From Sycon ciliatum (Eukaryota > Porifera > Calcarea > Leucosolenida > Sycettidae): a DNA stretch of 64,000 bases. The stretch lies in NCBI RefSeq assembly GCF_964019385.1, contig NC_088646.1:15996823-16060822 (forward strand). The letters are read 5' to 3'. A program made the position numbers and the translations under genes. Below are positions 11,907 to 22,290 of the stretch, piece after piece; positions within the stretch are counted from its first letter, which is position 1, and every line of letters begins with the position of its first letter. The notes under the pieces are model-generated. The model saw nothing but the letters and a program-made list of their open reading frames with translations, ran no database searches and was not told where the DNA came from.

Positions 11907-12963
11907 TTGACAAGACGGAGACGGACAGACAAGAAGACCGGACACGACGAGGTAAACTGAAAACTGAAGAGAAAGACTAACATTTATGGCAGCATACGAG
12001 CATGCGCGCAACAAAACACAACGTATGACAATGACGTAACCGTTACTTGGATCATGTACAAACTATACATGCAACCAAAACAAGTCAAAGCAGAACGCAA
12101 AACAAACCAAAATAAACGAAAGGACCACAACAAAAAGAGCCATGAAAAGTCTTTCTACCGATACACAACATATTCCCCACCAAAGACCTTTTCAGGGTTC
12201 TACGAGGACTGCGAACACTGTGCCCTACGAGTATACGCCGCAAGCGTACTAATCAAACTAACTACAAGAGGCAACAAATAAACAAATAAACGATCGACAC
12301 GCCAACAAAACTACAACGAAAGTCAACATCCGACCAGGGACAAACAAATCAAACTCAAACAAATCGAGCAAACCGAACTACCAAACTCGAACTAACAAAC
12401 AACTCGAGCAAAACAAACTAATCAACAACTCGAGCAAACCGAACTACCAAACTCGAACTACCAAACAAATCGAGCAAACCAAACCACTCAAAACAAATCG
12501 AATCAAACTAGTCAACAAATCACAGCAGGAGCACCTTCTAAACTCCGCGTCACACTCACATGGGGTTATTTGCTCACGATGCGTTTTCCTTCGCACCGTC
12601 CTTGTCGTAGGAACCAGCCACTCATCGCAGACGTTTATCCGACTTCGTCTACCCTCAGCGCATTCAGCTCCAACGACTTCCGTCGTACCAACCTCGTCGT
12701 CTTCACCAGCCACCTCGCGGGACGTCCCTGCCCTCAGCGCATTCAACTCCGGCGGACCAGCCACTCCTCGCAGATGTTCATCCATTTCATCTGCCCTCAG
12801 CGCATTCAGCTCCGACGAGCCAGCCACTCCTCGCAGACGTTTCCTCGCTCAGCGCCTTCAGCTCAGACGACGTCGTTTTGGTGATTTGTTCTCGATGCGT
12901 TTTCCTTCGCACCGGAGTTCCTGCCAGTTCCTCGTCTCCCTGACAATCCTGGCGTGGTCGCCA
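11907..12963 (-). repeat. 3' LTR of the BEL/Pao element
   Basis: In element orientation it starts TGGCGACCACGCC and ends CTTGTCAA. It contains a degenerate tandem repeat (about 12,640-12,890) in which CCTCAGCGCATTCAGCTCC recurs about five times. The gag-pol frame runs about 35 codons into this LTR. Confidence 0.8.
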
Positions 12964-15900
12964 AATGTAGCAACATACCGTTGTCTTGCGTTGAGCTGCT
13001 CTGCCGTCAGCCCTGCTGCTTGTTCGGCGCTGATCTCGTCTGCCTGCCAAACACCATTGATCATCATTGCAGGCGTCAGGGGTAAGTCATCATCCGTGTC
13101 TGCCACATGGGTGAGCGGACGGCTGTTCACCACTGCTTCCACTTCAGCCAATACAGTATCCAATTCACGCGGACCAAGCATCGCCTTGCCCAACACCTTG
13201 CGTAATGGTGCCTTCACAGCTCCAACCAGACGCTCGAAGAATCCACCATGCCATGGAGCCGCTGGAGGATTGAACAACCATACAACATTGATCTTCTCCG
13301 ATGCTGACTTGAAGGTAGTGGCATTATCCGAACGGATGCGGATGGGGATACCCCGGCGTGCTACGAACCGCCGATACGCCAGCAGAAATGACTCCGTGGA
13401 CAGACTGTCGACTGTCTCTAGATGAACTGCCCGCGTTGTTCCGCAAACAAATAGAGCAATCCATGTTTTCTCCACTCGGTCACCCTTACGAACCATCAAT
13501 GGGCCCGCATAATCAATGCCTGTCAGTCCGAATGGCTTGACATGACTCACACGGTCCGCCGGCAGTGGTGGTGTAACTTGGGTAGCAGCGGCCGCCTTGT
13601 AACGCTTGCAGACTCCGCACCGAGATCCAATGCCGCGTAAGGCGCGCCGAACACCAATCACTAACACCTCCTGACGTAGTGATGCCAGGACCGTCTCTAC
13701 GCCTCCATGCATTTGCTTCGCATGGGCCCGCTCCAGAATCAACGATGTCAAGTAGTGCTTGCCGAGCAATACCGGATGCTTAGCGCTGTACGGCAGCTCA
13801 CTCTCACTCAATCTTCCTTCAGCTCTCAGGACCCCACTGTCATCCACATACGGGCCGAACTTAGCGATCTTGGAACTTGAGCTGAGCGGCTCGCCATTCT
13901 GCAGTGCAGCCAACTCCGGTCCGAACAGTTCCTGCTGGATCAGTCGGTACAATCTGGCCTCAGCACTGGGCAGGATCTCCGCCCGCGTCTTAGTTGGATA
14001 TCGCCATTGCAACATGCGAACAACAACTCCGGTTACCCGGGTCCACCTTGACAAACGCTCCCACCAGGGGTTCTGTGGCTCCGCTGTCACGACTCCAACT
14101 CGCATTTCCGTGACCGATTCACTCGTGTCGGTGTTGGCTTGCGTGTCTGGCCATTCTTCTGGACTCGTCAACCAGGCTGGTCCCTTCAGCCAGTCACTAC
14201 TTTCAAGACTACCCACGGGAGAACCGCGTGATGCAAGGTCAGCCGGGTTTTGCACTCCCGGACAGTGACTCCATTTCACATCTAGCTCCTTCGCAGTCTG
14301 CTGTACAGCTACCACTCGATTAGCCACGAATGTCTTCCAACGGTAGGATGGATTCGTAATCCACTGCAGCGTCGTGAGGCTATCGGTCCAACCGAAAATC
14401 CGCTCTGCTTGCACTCTCAACTCCTTACACACGAATGAGAGGTACCTGGAGGCGAGGCACACAGCTTCCAGCTCCAGGCGAGCCAATGTTGGCGCCGACA
14501 CTGGTGCCACCTTGCTCTTCCCACACAGCAGACATGCTACACCGTCAACTACGATGTAAATGCAGCAGCCATAACCCTTCTCTGACGCATCCGCAAATAC
14601 ATGTAGCGTTACCGGCATGTCGGGCTTACCGCCGATCCAACGTGGCACCGTCACAAGCGAAACATTGGAGACATCTCCCCACCATTGCGCACACTTGGCT
14701 GCAATCTCACTCGGAAGCGGCTGATCCCAGGTGCCACCCAGTTTCCAGCACCCTTGCAACAGGATCTTCCCTGGTAGTACCGCAGGTGCAGCTAGACCAA
14801 GCGGGTCGAATACAGATGCTACGCAGTGCAGAAGTTGCCGCCGGGTCCACGGTGACTCCTTGGTGTCAGTGTCACCTACTGCTGCTACCGCGATCACATC
14901 GTCGTCGACGTCCCACTCGACCCCTAGCACCTTGCCGCCAGACTCTGGATCACCGACGATGTTGTTGCCACGCCACTTTCTCAGATCCATGCCTGCACCT
15001 TGCAGAGCTACCACACTACACTCTCGAAAGTGGTCGGCTTGGGCAGGACTAGACACACTAACTACTGAATCATCAACATAAAAACTATCACGTAACAGCG
15101 CAAGCATAGCACGATCAGCATCATTAGCGCATGCAAGCAGCCTATCTAAATGGTGCAACAACACAGCATTCAGAATGAAGGGGGAGCAGTTGGCTCCGAA
15201 TGGCAATTTCGTGAGCCGCCAAACACACATTTCGCTTTCGCCCAGCTCGGGCCACACAAAGCGCAAATATGGCCTATCCTCTTCTCTAATGCCTATCATG
15301 AAAAAAGCTTTCCTAATGTCCGCTTGTAGTGCAAACTGATACTCACGAAACCGTAGGAGAAGGCCCACCAGATCGGGTAGTAGCGATGGTCCTGGGTTCA
15401 ACAGGTCATTCAATGATGACTTCCCAGTTGCCGATGCCGATGCGTTGAAGACTACCCTTGTCTTGGTCGTAGCGGCGTGCTCCCTGAAGATGGCATGATG
15501 TGGCATGTAGTAGCCGGGCTGTTCGGGGTTCGGCTCTCTTTCGATAGCTCCTAGCTCGCTGTACTCTCTCATGAGCACGTTGTCATACTGCTGCCTCTTG
15601 CCCTTGACGTTCAGCCGATCCATCAGCTTGGTAGCTGCTGCCATAGCTTGGGTGTAATTTTCAGGTGGTCGGCGGTCAGACCTCCATAACAGCCCCACTT
15701 GGTACTGCGTCCCCACTTGCTCTATGGGGAACTCAGGCTGGTGGCTCGTTACGCTTGGTGGCTCCTCCAGCTGCCACAACCGTTCTACCCTCGCTTCGAC
15801 GCAGGCAACTGACACCGTGCATCCGAGTTCGGCGTCCTTAGTTGGGCCAGACAGTACCCAGCCGATCTCCGTTTCCCAGGCGGTGTTGCCGTTGACCACC

Positions 15901-17477
15901 CGTTTTTGCAGTAGGATGTCGTTGCAGTGATCTGCACCAATCAGGAGATGGACGTCGTTGGGCGTACCTTCGCCTGGTTGGTCACTCAGATTGATGCCGC
16001 TCGCTTTCCATTGGCATATCGTTGCCTTGGCGACTGGCGGGAAACGCATACTCATGTTGTCATTTTTCCAGGCGTGTACCTTGATAGGACCCGAGGTACC
16101 CGTCACTGCAACCTCAAGGCGCTCCATTCTCTGGACCACGGGCTCATTGCCGAATGCCGTTACCTTGACCTGGTCTGTCCCTACACACTTGGGGGAAATG
16201 GCTGCCGCTAGCGATGAGGAAATAAATGAGGCCTGTGACCCTGGGTCCAGAAAGACTCTCACTCGTGCCCGCTTCTTGGCGCATACTTCCGCTACAGCTG
16301 TCATGAGATGCACCGGTGCCGATGTGGTACAACTGTATGTGTTGATGCTCTCATCCCGGTCCTTGGCGGGTTTAGGCTTTGGTTTCCCATGCAGCAACGT
16401 GTGGTGCTTGCCATCGCACTTGCTGCAACCTGTGTTGGCCTGACACTGCTCTGCCAGGTGACCCCCACCCAAACAGAGGTAGCACAGCTTTTCATTGCGT
16501 ACGTATGCTCTGCGATCGTACGTTTTTCCCATCTTAGCCAAATCCTTCTTGGCTTGCTCCACTGACACCCCAAGGCACTGCGCACTGTGTTGGACTGGTG
16601 GAGCGACGGGCCGTTTCTCAGCTGCCTTCCGCCGTCCGTGCGCCTCCTGATATGAGACGCCAGTTGCCTGGAACGTGGGCATGTCCATGTGGAAGCATTT
16701 TCGTTCAATCAGGAACGCTTTCATCTCGGCTGGCAATCCATCCAATGCTAGCTGCTTGACCAATACTGCAAGTACGTCAGGCGCTTCATCGTCCTCAGCC
16801 TCTGCGTTGGCAGTGCTCGTCAGCTCTATCCACGAGTCGAGCAGCCTTGCTACTCTTGTTACATAATGATGGAACGACTCGTCGAGCTGCGTAATGGACT
16901 TGGCATCTCGCCACACCTTGTCCGCGGTCAGTCCGTGCGCCAGCAGCACTTCCCTCTTCGCTTCGTCGTACGAGGCACATCCCGAGAACGCCTTTTCCAG
17001 CTTGCTCCCAGAGAACGCTACACGCAGGTGAATTAGCCAATCGTCTCTGCTATACCGATTTTGCTGAGCAATATCCTCGAAAAGACTTAGGTATTCCTTG
17101 ATCTCCGTTGCTTTTCGCTCATCGTACTTCGGAAACTTTATCCGGTTCCTCGGCGGGGTTGTCGGTTCCTCCGCGTTCACACTATTCGTCGTGGGTCCGC
17201 GCTCAGCCTCCAGTCGAGAGCGCTCCGTCTGCGCCTCTAGTTCGGCCATCCGCTGCGTATGCTCCTGCAGCGTGCGCACCGCCTCCCGTTCCCTGGCACG
17301 ATCCTCTCGATCGTTTGTCTCTGCCACTTTACTGTCCACGTACTGCGCGAGTTGTTTCCCTTCATACCCCAGGGCCTGCCCAACTCTCAGAAACCGCTCT
17401 TCCAATAGCAGTTCCCCCGCGGACTCTGTCTTGCATCCTTTTTCCTCGCTGGTTTTCTCCTTGAGCTTCGTGGCCAT
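12858..17477 (-). CDS. BEL/Pao gag-pol polyprotein
   Basis: The 1,539-residue frame covers capsid-like gag, a CCHC zinc knuckle (CYLCLGGGHLAEQC, about residue 332) and a second Cys/His cluster (CSKCDGKHHTLLH). An aspartic protease follows with a DPGSQASFIS core (about 411). The Pao-type reverse transcriptase has RVVFNASA, a KLPFGANCSPF block and YVDD at about 800. RNase H follows (HVFADASEKGYG, about 960). The integrase has an HH-CC finger (HAKQMHGG...CGVCKRYK) and D,D,E residues in GIDYAG, RSDNATTF and GFFERLVG. Gag and pol are one frame with no internal stop. Two oddities stand out. The protease has DPG where DSG/DTG is usual. After LNARQRYV the frame enters the 3' LTR directly, so the C-terminal integrase extension (DUF5641, with its FWKRW-like motif) is absent. 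The element is probably no longer autonomous. Confidence 0.9.
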   Translation of the reverse strand: MATKLKEKTSEEKGCKTESAGELLLEERFLRVGQALGYEGKQLAQYVDSKVAETNDREDRAREREAVRTLQEHTQRMAELEAQTERSRLEAERGPTTNSVNAEEPTTPPRNRIKFPKYDERKATEIKEYLSLFEDIAQQNRYSRDDWLIHLRVAFSGSKLEKAFSGCASYDEAKREVLLAHGLTADKVWRDAKSITQLDESFHHYVTRVARLLDSWIELTSTANAEAEDDEAPDVLAVLVKQLALDGLPAEMKAFLIERKCFHMDMPTFQATGVSYQEAHGRRKAAEKRPVAPPVQHSAQCLGVSVEQAKKDLAKMGKTYDRRAYVRNEKLCYLCLGGGHLAEQCQANTGCSKCDGKHHTLLHGKPKPKPAKDRDESINTYSCTTSAPVHLMTAVAEVCAKKRARVRVFLDPGSQASFISSSLAAAISPKCVGTDQVKVTAFGNEPVVQRMERLEVAVTGTSGPIKVHAWKNDNMSMRFPPVAKATICQWKASGINLSDQPGEGTPNDVHLLIGADHCNDILLQKRVVNGNTAWETEIGWVLSGPTKDAELGCTVSVACVEARVERLWQLEEPPSVTSHQPEFPIEQVGTQYQVGLLWRSDRRPPENYTQAMAAATKLMDRLNVKGKRQQYDNVLMREYSELGAIEREPNPEQPGYYMPHHAIFREHAATTKTRVVFNASASATGKSSLNDLLNPGPSLLPDLVGLLLRFREYQFALQADIRKAFFMIGIREEDRPYLRFVWPELGESEMCVWRLTKLPFGANCSPFILNAVLLHHLDRLLACANDADRAMLALLRDSFYVDDSVVSVSSPAQADHFRECSVVALQGAGMDLRKWRGNNIVGDPESGGKVLGVEWDVDDDVIAVAAVGDTDTKESPWTRRQLLHCVASVFDPLGLAAPAVLPGKILLQGCWKLGGTWDQPLPSEIAAKCAQWWGDVSNVSLVTVPRWIGGKPDMPVTLHVFADASEKGYGCCIYIVVDGVACLLCGKSKVAPVSAPTLARLELEAVCLASRYLSFVCKELRVQAERIFGWTDSLTTLQWITNPSYRWKTFVANRVVAVQQTAKELDVKWSHCPGVQNPADLASRGSPVGSLESSDWLKGPAWLTSPEEWPDTQANTDTSESVTEMRVGVVTAEPQNPWWERLSRWTRVTGVVVRMLQWRYPTKTRAEILPSAEARLYRLIQQELFGPELAALQNGEPLSSSSKIAKFGPYVDDSGVLRAEGRLSESELPYSAKHPVLLGKHYLTSLILERAHAKQMHGGVETVLASLRQEVLVIGVRRALRGIGSRCGVCKRYKAAAATQVTPPLPADRVSHVKPFGLTGIDYAGPLMVRKGDRVEKTWIALFVCGTTRAVHLETVDSLSTESFLLAYRRFVARRGIPIRIRSDNATTFKSASEKINVVWLFNPPAAPWHGGFFERLVGAVKAPLRKVLGKAMLGPRELDTVLAEVEAVVNSRPLTHVADTDDDLPLTPAMMINGVWQADEISAEQAAGLTAEQLNARQRYVATFGDHARIVRETRNWQELRCEGKRIENKSPKRRRLS

Positions 17478-17664
17478 TTTCCGTCAGCGCCACGGGACCA
17501 ACACAGCGTCTATCCTGGCGTGGTCGCCAAAATTTGGTCCAACCGACTACCAGCTCACACAAACCAGTGGGGTGATATTTTACATTGCAAGAAATATGAA
17601 TATAGGTGAAACAAGAGAGAAAGAAAACTATCCGTCCATCACGGAAGGAACAACAACAACCAGA

Positions 17665-17709
17665 CTTCGAATCAGAAGATTGTGGGTTCGTGTCCCATCG
17701 TGGTCGCCA
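17665..17709 (+). other. tRNA-Arg(TCG)-like 3' half; primer-binding region of the BEL element
   Basis: On the plus strand this stretch reads as the 3' half of a tRNA, from an anticodon loop CTTCGAA through a T-arm GTGGG-TTCGTGT-CCCAT to an acceptor strand ending CGTGGTCGCCA with CCA included. The 5' half is absent. On the element strand it lies at the inner edge of the 5' LTR, exactly where the primer-binding site belongs, and its last 18 nt would be the usual PBS. The match is therefore 45 nt and not 18. T-loop position 58 is T instead of the near-universal A. Assignment to tRNA-Arg(TCG) rests on similarity to animal tRNA-Arg as I remember it. Confidence 0.7.
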
Positions 17710-17715
17710 AATTTC

Positions 17716-18772
17716 TTGACAAGACGGAGACGGGCAGACAAGAAGACCGGACACGACGAGGTAAACTGAAAACTGAAGAGAAAGACTAACATTTATGGCA
17801 GCATACGAGCATGCGCGCAACAAAACACAACGTATGACAATGACGTAACCGTTACTTGGATCATGTACAAACTATACATGCAACCAAAACAAGTCAAAGC
17901 AGAACGCAAAACAAACCAAAATAAACGAAAGGACCACAACAAAAAGAGCCATGAAAAGTCTTTCTACCGATACACAACATATTCCCCACCAAAGACCTTT
18001 TCAGGGTTCTACGAGGACTGCGAACACTGTGCCCTACGAGTATACGCCGCAAGCGTACTAATCAAACTAACTACAAGAGGCAACAAATAAACAAATAAAC
18101 GATCGACACGCCAACAAAACTACAACGAAAGTCAACATCCGACCAGGGACAAACAAATCAAACTCAAACAAATCGAGCAAACCGAACTACCAAACTCGAA
18201 CTAACAAACAACTCGAGCAAAACAAACTAATCAACAACTCGAGCAAACCGAACTACCAAACTCGAACTACCAAACAAATCGAGCAAACCAAACCACTCAA
18301 AACAAATCGAATCAAACTAGTCAACAAATCACAGCAGGAGCACCTTCTAAACTCCGCGTCACACTCACATGGGGTTATTTGCTCACGATGCGTTTTCCTT
18401 CGCACCGTCCTTGTCGTAGGAACCAGCCACTCATCGCAGACGTTTATCCGACTTCGTCTACCCTCAGCGCATTCAGCTCCAACGACTTCCGTCGTACCAA
18501 CCTCGTCGTCTTCACCAGCCACCTCGCGGGACGTCCCTGCCCTCAGCGCATTCAACTCCGGCGGACCAGCCACTCCTCGCAGATGTTCATCCATTTCATC
18601 TGCCCTCAGCGCATTCAGCTCCGACGAGCCAGCCACTCCTCGCAGACGTTTCCTCGCTCAGCGCCTTCAGCTCAGACGACGTCGTTTTGGTGATTTGTTC
18701 TCGATGCGTTTTCCTTCGCACCGGAGTTCCTGCCAGTTCCTCGTCTCCCTGACAATCCTGGCGTGGTCGCCA
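17716..18772 (-). repeat. 5' LTR of the BEL/Pao element
   Basis: Direct repeat of 11,907-12,963 with the same length. On the left it is followed, in element sense, by a GAAATT spacer and the tRNA-complementary primer-binding region. It carries the same internal CTCAGCGCATTCA tandem repeat as the other LTR. Confidence 0.8.
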
Positions 18773-18774
18773 AA

Positions 18775-19145
18775 TTTCGTGCACTCGCACATGTTGTCCA
18801 GGCGTCAGGGGCCCAGCCTCCCTGCCCATCCGACCCGCCACACACAACAACGAAACTGATCTGGGAGTTCTACATAATTTCTTGACAAGACGGAGACGGA
18901 CAGACAAGAAGACCGGACACGACGAGGTAAACTGAAAACTGAAGAGAAAGACTAACATTTATGGCAGCATACGAGCATGCGCGCAACAAAACACAACGTA
19001 TGACAATGACGTAACCGTTACTTGGATCATGTACAAACTATACATGCAACCAAAACAAGTCAAAGCAGAACGCAAAACAAACCAAAATAAACGAAAGGAC
19101 CACAACAAAAAGAGCCATGAAAAGTCTTTCTACCGATACACAACA
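18775..19145. repeat. Duplicated flank plus partial third LTR copy
   Basis: These 371 bp appear identical to 11,800-12,170: about 107 bp of the left flank of the element followed by the first 264 bp of the LTR. The copy ends abruptly at a G-rich run that includes a poly-G tract (about 19,157-19,182). It is either a local tandem duplication or an assembly join of two alleles. Confidence 0.8.
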
Positions 19146-19182
19146 GGGAGGGGAAGGGGATGGGGGGGGGGGGGGGGGGGGG

Positions 19183-22165
19183 CAGAATATTGGTCCGACT
19201 CCGACACCCATGCATCAGTTGTGCCATGGTTAGCCATTTCCCAAAGATGCTCGCCACTTTTTCGTAACTTTTTGTTGTTTTGGAAGAAATCACAGCTTTC
19301 GCAACTTTCTTCATTTTCACAAACTACTTCGCACCTTTTCTGCAACTGTGTGCAGAGAAGCTCCCTGGAGGAGACCATTGAAGTGTCCCTGATGCTCCGC
19401 TTCTACAAGAAACACTGAAACATTGCATCAAATCATTATGACATCGAAGTACATGTACATGTATGTGGCAACACTGAGCATGCCGCCATGTCATGATTGC
19501 TGCTCGAAGGTTCAACACTAAAAAAAAAGACAATGACTCATTCCAAGTCTGTTCATTTTCCGCTGTGAACATATGTATTGATATGCACTTCAAAGTACGC
19601 ATGACTTTACCCAAGCAGTTGTGCTGCGCCACAGTACTTTCCATTTCCGCTCCTTTATTGGTTGTTTTCGGCATCATTATGCATTATCCTGGGTTCAGGC
19701 AGCCATTGCTGCCCTGGAGAAGGCAAAGAAAGGACCAGATAATAGCTGGAGCATTCTTGTACTCATATACTAGCCATTATGCACAAGAACTCACTTGTTT
19801 TGAGTTGCGATATTAGCAACTTTTTAGCCGCCGCTGAGTTTTTCTGAAAATTTGGATGAGATTTCAGCAACTTTCACTTGTTTTGGCATGGTTGCGAAAA
19901 GCATAAGTTGCGAGTATGTTGCCATCTTTGGGAAAATGCTAGCCATGGTAAGACTTACATTGCCAGCAGTGCAAGAATACTGTTGTGATTTCCCCGCGGG
20001 CTAGACAGCCACTGCAAGAAAGGTAGATCTGAGGTTAGAAATCAAAAAATTAATGTCACATTGTTTCAATGACCCACTGCCAAGTAACAGTTCTCTCTTC
20101 AAGTGCCCTATTTTCTGGTATTGTACGAAACAAACTCCAAACGACCCAGATGTGCACTTCGGTTCGCAATCACAAACTTTCCTTTGATGAAACACTAAAC
20201 CCGAGCTCATGCATACAAGCCCGTGGAACACATCCAACTATTGAATAAGTACAAATTTTCGTTCACGAAATCTTTCGTTACATCACTCCACCAGCAGGCT
20301 TGTTATACAGTGTACGTACTAAATTCGTTTTTGGTGGAGGTCTGTCACCCTGAACGTTCAGAAAAAAAAACTTTAGTTTGGTACAAACTTTAGTTATTTC
20401 GTGCCCCCTAACGAATATAGCGAAAGTCAATTCCAAACGAAAATTTGTAGTTATAAAGTAAATACAATCATGTACACGATTCTCACCTGTGGCAAAGTTC
20501 CACGTTTGTAAACTTTTGATTATGTCCGCACCATCTTTACACCGGATGAAACGGTCGTCCTTTGCATCCCACGGCCACTATACTAGTGCAGACGAGTGTC
20601 ATTGCCATCCAACAGATTTGCCCTTATGAGCTCACGCAAAAGCAGGTGGCCTTGTAAAGAATCGAAAGATGCGCAGTCACTGGTCACCGTCCAATCTCCA
20701 GACGACACGAAAATGGGTCGCTGCATGTAGCCACAGCGGGACAGATCCGCTTCCGTTAGGATACACCCGCACATTACTATGATTACGATCACCCAACAAA
20801 CAGGTGCAACTGACAGACTATGCTTCCCAAACAAACACAAGAAGCCCGAATAGGTCTACAAACGGTTAGCTACAGGCCGTTGTGTTGCAAATAGCAGGCA
20901 GGATCACCGGCGGTAGACCTCGTTGTTGGAGCTGTACCAGAAATGAAGGCGGCTGGCAACGGAAGCGAAGTGGATGATGCGCGACCGGTCACTCGCCCAG
21001 GCCAGGGTCAACCATGGTCACCTCCACAGCTTCCATTACTTTCTCTTCGACGCATGGAAACAGTTTTTAAGTCCTATGGAATGCTACTCTATTGTGTAAC
21101 TACAAATTAGCCAGGCACAGTAAGCCAACACTACAAGAAAAACAGTATCATGTACTGTACTTCCATTACTATGACCAGCTGCTATTCTCTTACAATTGTA
21201 GCCTAATTGTTAGTCCTACTGGCACTGCAACCTCCTCGTACTAGTGATAGCCTAGGATCACCCATGAGAAACCAAAATGACAATTTTGTTTTACATGCTC
21301 TACCACGTTGAGCGCCATGTTCACTTTGTTCCAGTGAAGTTAGTTCACTGAGGAAATACAGTAATAGTAAACTAATAGTAATACTACAGGCTGATTGTAC
21401 TTTGTAGTCATCGCTTTGCCTGTGCATATCCTTAGATTCTACCCTGCTATCTGAAGAAGTGAAGGCATCCACAGTCGAACACTGCTAACCAAGACTTAGA
21501 GTGAGGACAGTCTGCCTAACTACATTGTACATGACTGCATTACTGTACAGAACAGGCAAGCGTGGATTCAACGTGCGTCAAACTCCGTGGTTTCGATTCT
21601 CCCAGGGCAACATTGTGCCGAGCAGCTAGCTGCTTAGTGATACCGCGTGACTCCCGCCACCTCGTCCATGGGCGATAGTGTGTACTACAATACATTGTAG
21701 TGTACACATGTGGTTGTTGTGTGCCGTGCCGTCCGAAGTGTCTGGTTTATAATTATTTTAGTTGGAAAGTCACAAAGTGATTTAGAATACTAGAAATCTT
21801 CGAAAATGTCTTTCCAATCAGAAACGTTGGACGTGCGTCACGGCAGACAACCACACTGCGGTAACTACAGTACATCATGTGTAGCAGCACTGTCTCTGTG
21901 CAACCCTACTACATTGTACTACTAGTCCCTACTGTAGACCAGGCTGTAGTGTAGAATCTGATGATTGTACACAAAACATCGACGGATACATGGGGAGAAA
22001 GGGGCCGGGATCAGTTACCAGTTTCCAAGTTAGTTGGTCACCGAATAGCCGGAGTCTGCATTGCTTTTCAAAGAAGGAAAGGCACCGATACTAGCAGGCA
22101 CAGTTCTACCCCCACACTCCCCCCAAGTTTCTAAACACCAGGCACATAATCATCGACTACAATGT
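19183..22165. other. Mostly featureless stretch
   Basis: I see no recognisable domain, transposon end or long repeat between the poly-G run and the MITE at 22,167. The one frame noted separately (20,583-20,840, minus) begins with a hydrophobic leader. The remainder is AT-rich with short random frames. Confidence 0.4.
20583..20840 (-). CDS. Possible small secreted protein or first exon (unrecognised)
   Basis: The 85-residue frame starts MCLFGKHSLSVAPVCWVIVI. It continues as a hydrophobic run ending near ILTEADL, which has the look of a signal peptide. The remainder is hydrophilic with three cysteines. I recognise no family. It could be a complete small secreted protein, the first exon of a larger gene or a chance frame. 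No neighbouring exon could be connected. Confidence 0.2.
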   Translation of the reverse strand: MCLFGKHSLSVAPVCWVIVIIVMCGCILTEADLSRCGYMQRPIFVSSGDWTVTSDCASFDSLQGHLLLRELIRANLLDGNDTRLH

Positions 22166-22166
22166 A

Positions 22167-22290
22167 CAGTGCTGCTCAATGAAATCCGATCCACTGAGTC
22201 ACCTTTGTAGGCTTTGAGCCTTGTTCCAGACTTCTAGTGCGGAAAATCCCAGTGATTGACCCACCGTCGAGGGTTTTCATTGAGCAGTAC
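22167..22290. repeat. CAGT-type MITE, copy 1
   Basis: It starts CAGTGCTGCTCAATGAAATC and ends with the inverted TTTCATTGAGCAGTAC. The same family occurs at 40,142-40,282. The left end is preceded by TA. The interior differs between the two copies apart from the ends. Confidence 0.65.

Larger units (their letters stand above)
11901..18775 (-). mobile_element. BEL/Pao LTR retrotransposon, near full length
   Basis: Two direct repeats of about 1,057 bp flank one gag-pol frame on the minus strand, so the 5' LTR is the right-hand one. AATTTC occurs just outside both outer ends and could be a 6 bp target duplication. However, it also precedes the inner edge of the 5' LTR, so the exact boundary is uncertain. 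The LTRs are nearly identical; one visible difference is ACGGACAG versus ACGGGCAG near the start. Insertion was therefore recent. The internal region seems to have lost sequence next to the 3' LTR, including the end of the integrase. Confidence 0.85.

Noticed and set aside
12444..12884. LTR open frames of 104-127 residues with ELNALRA repeats
   Set aside because: They come from the LTR tandem repeat, occur on both strands and have no domain features.
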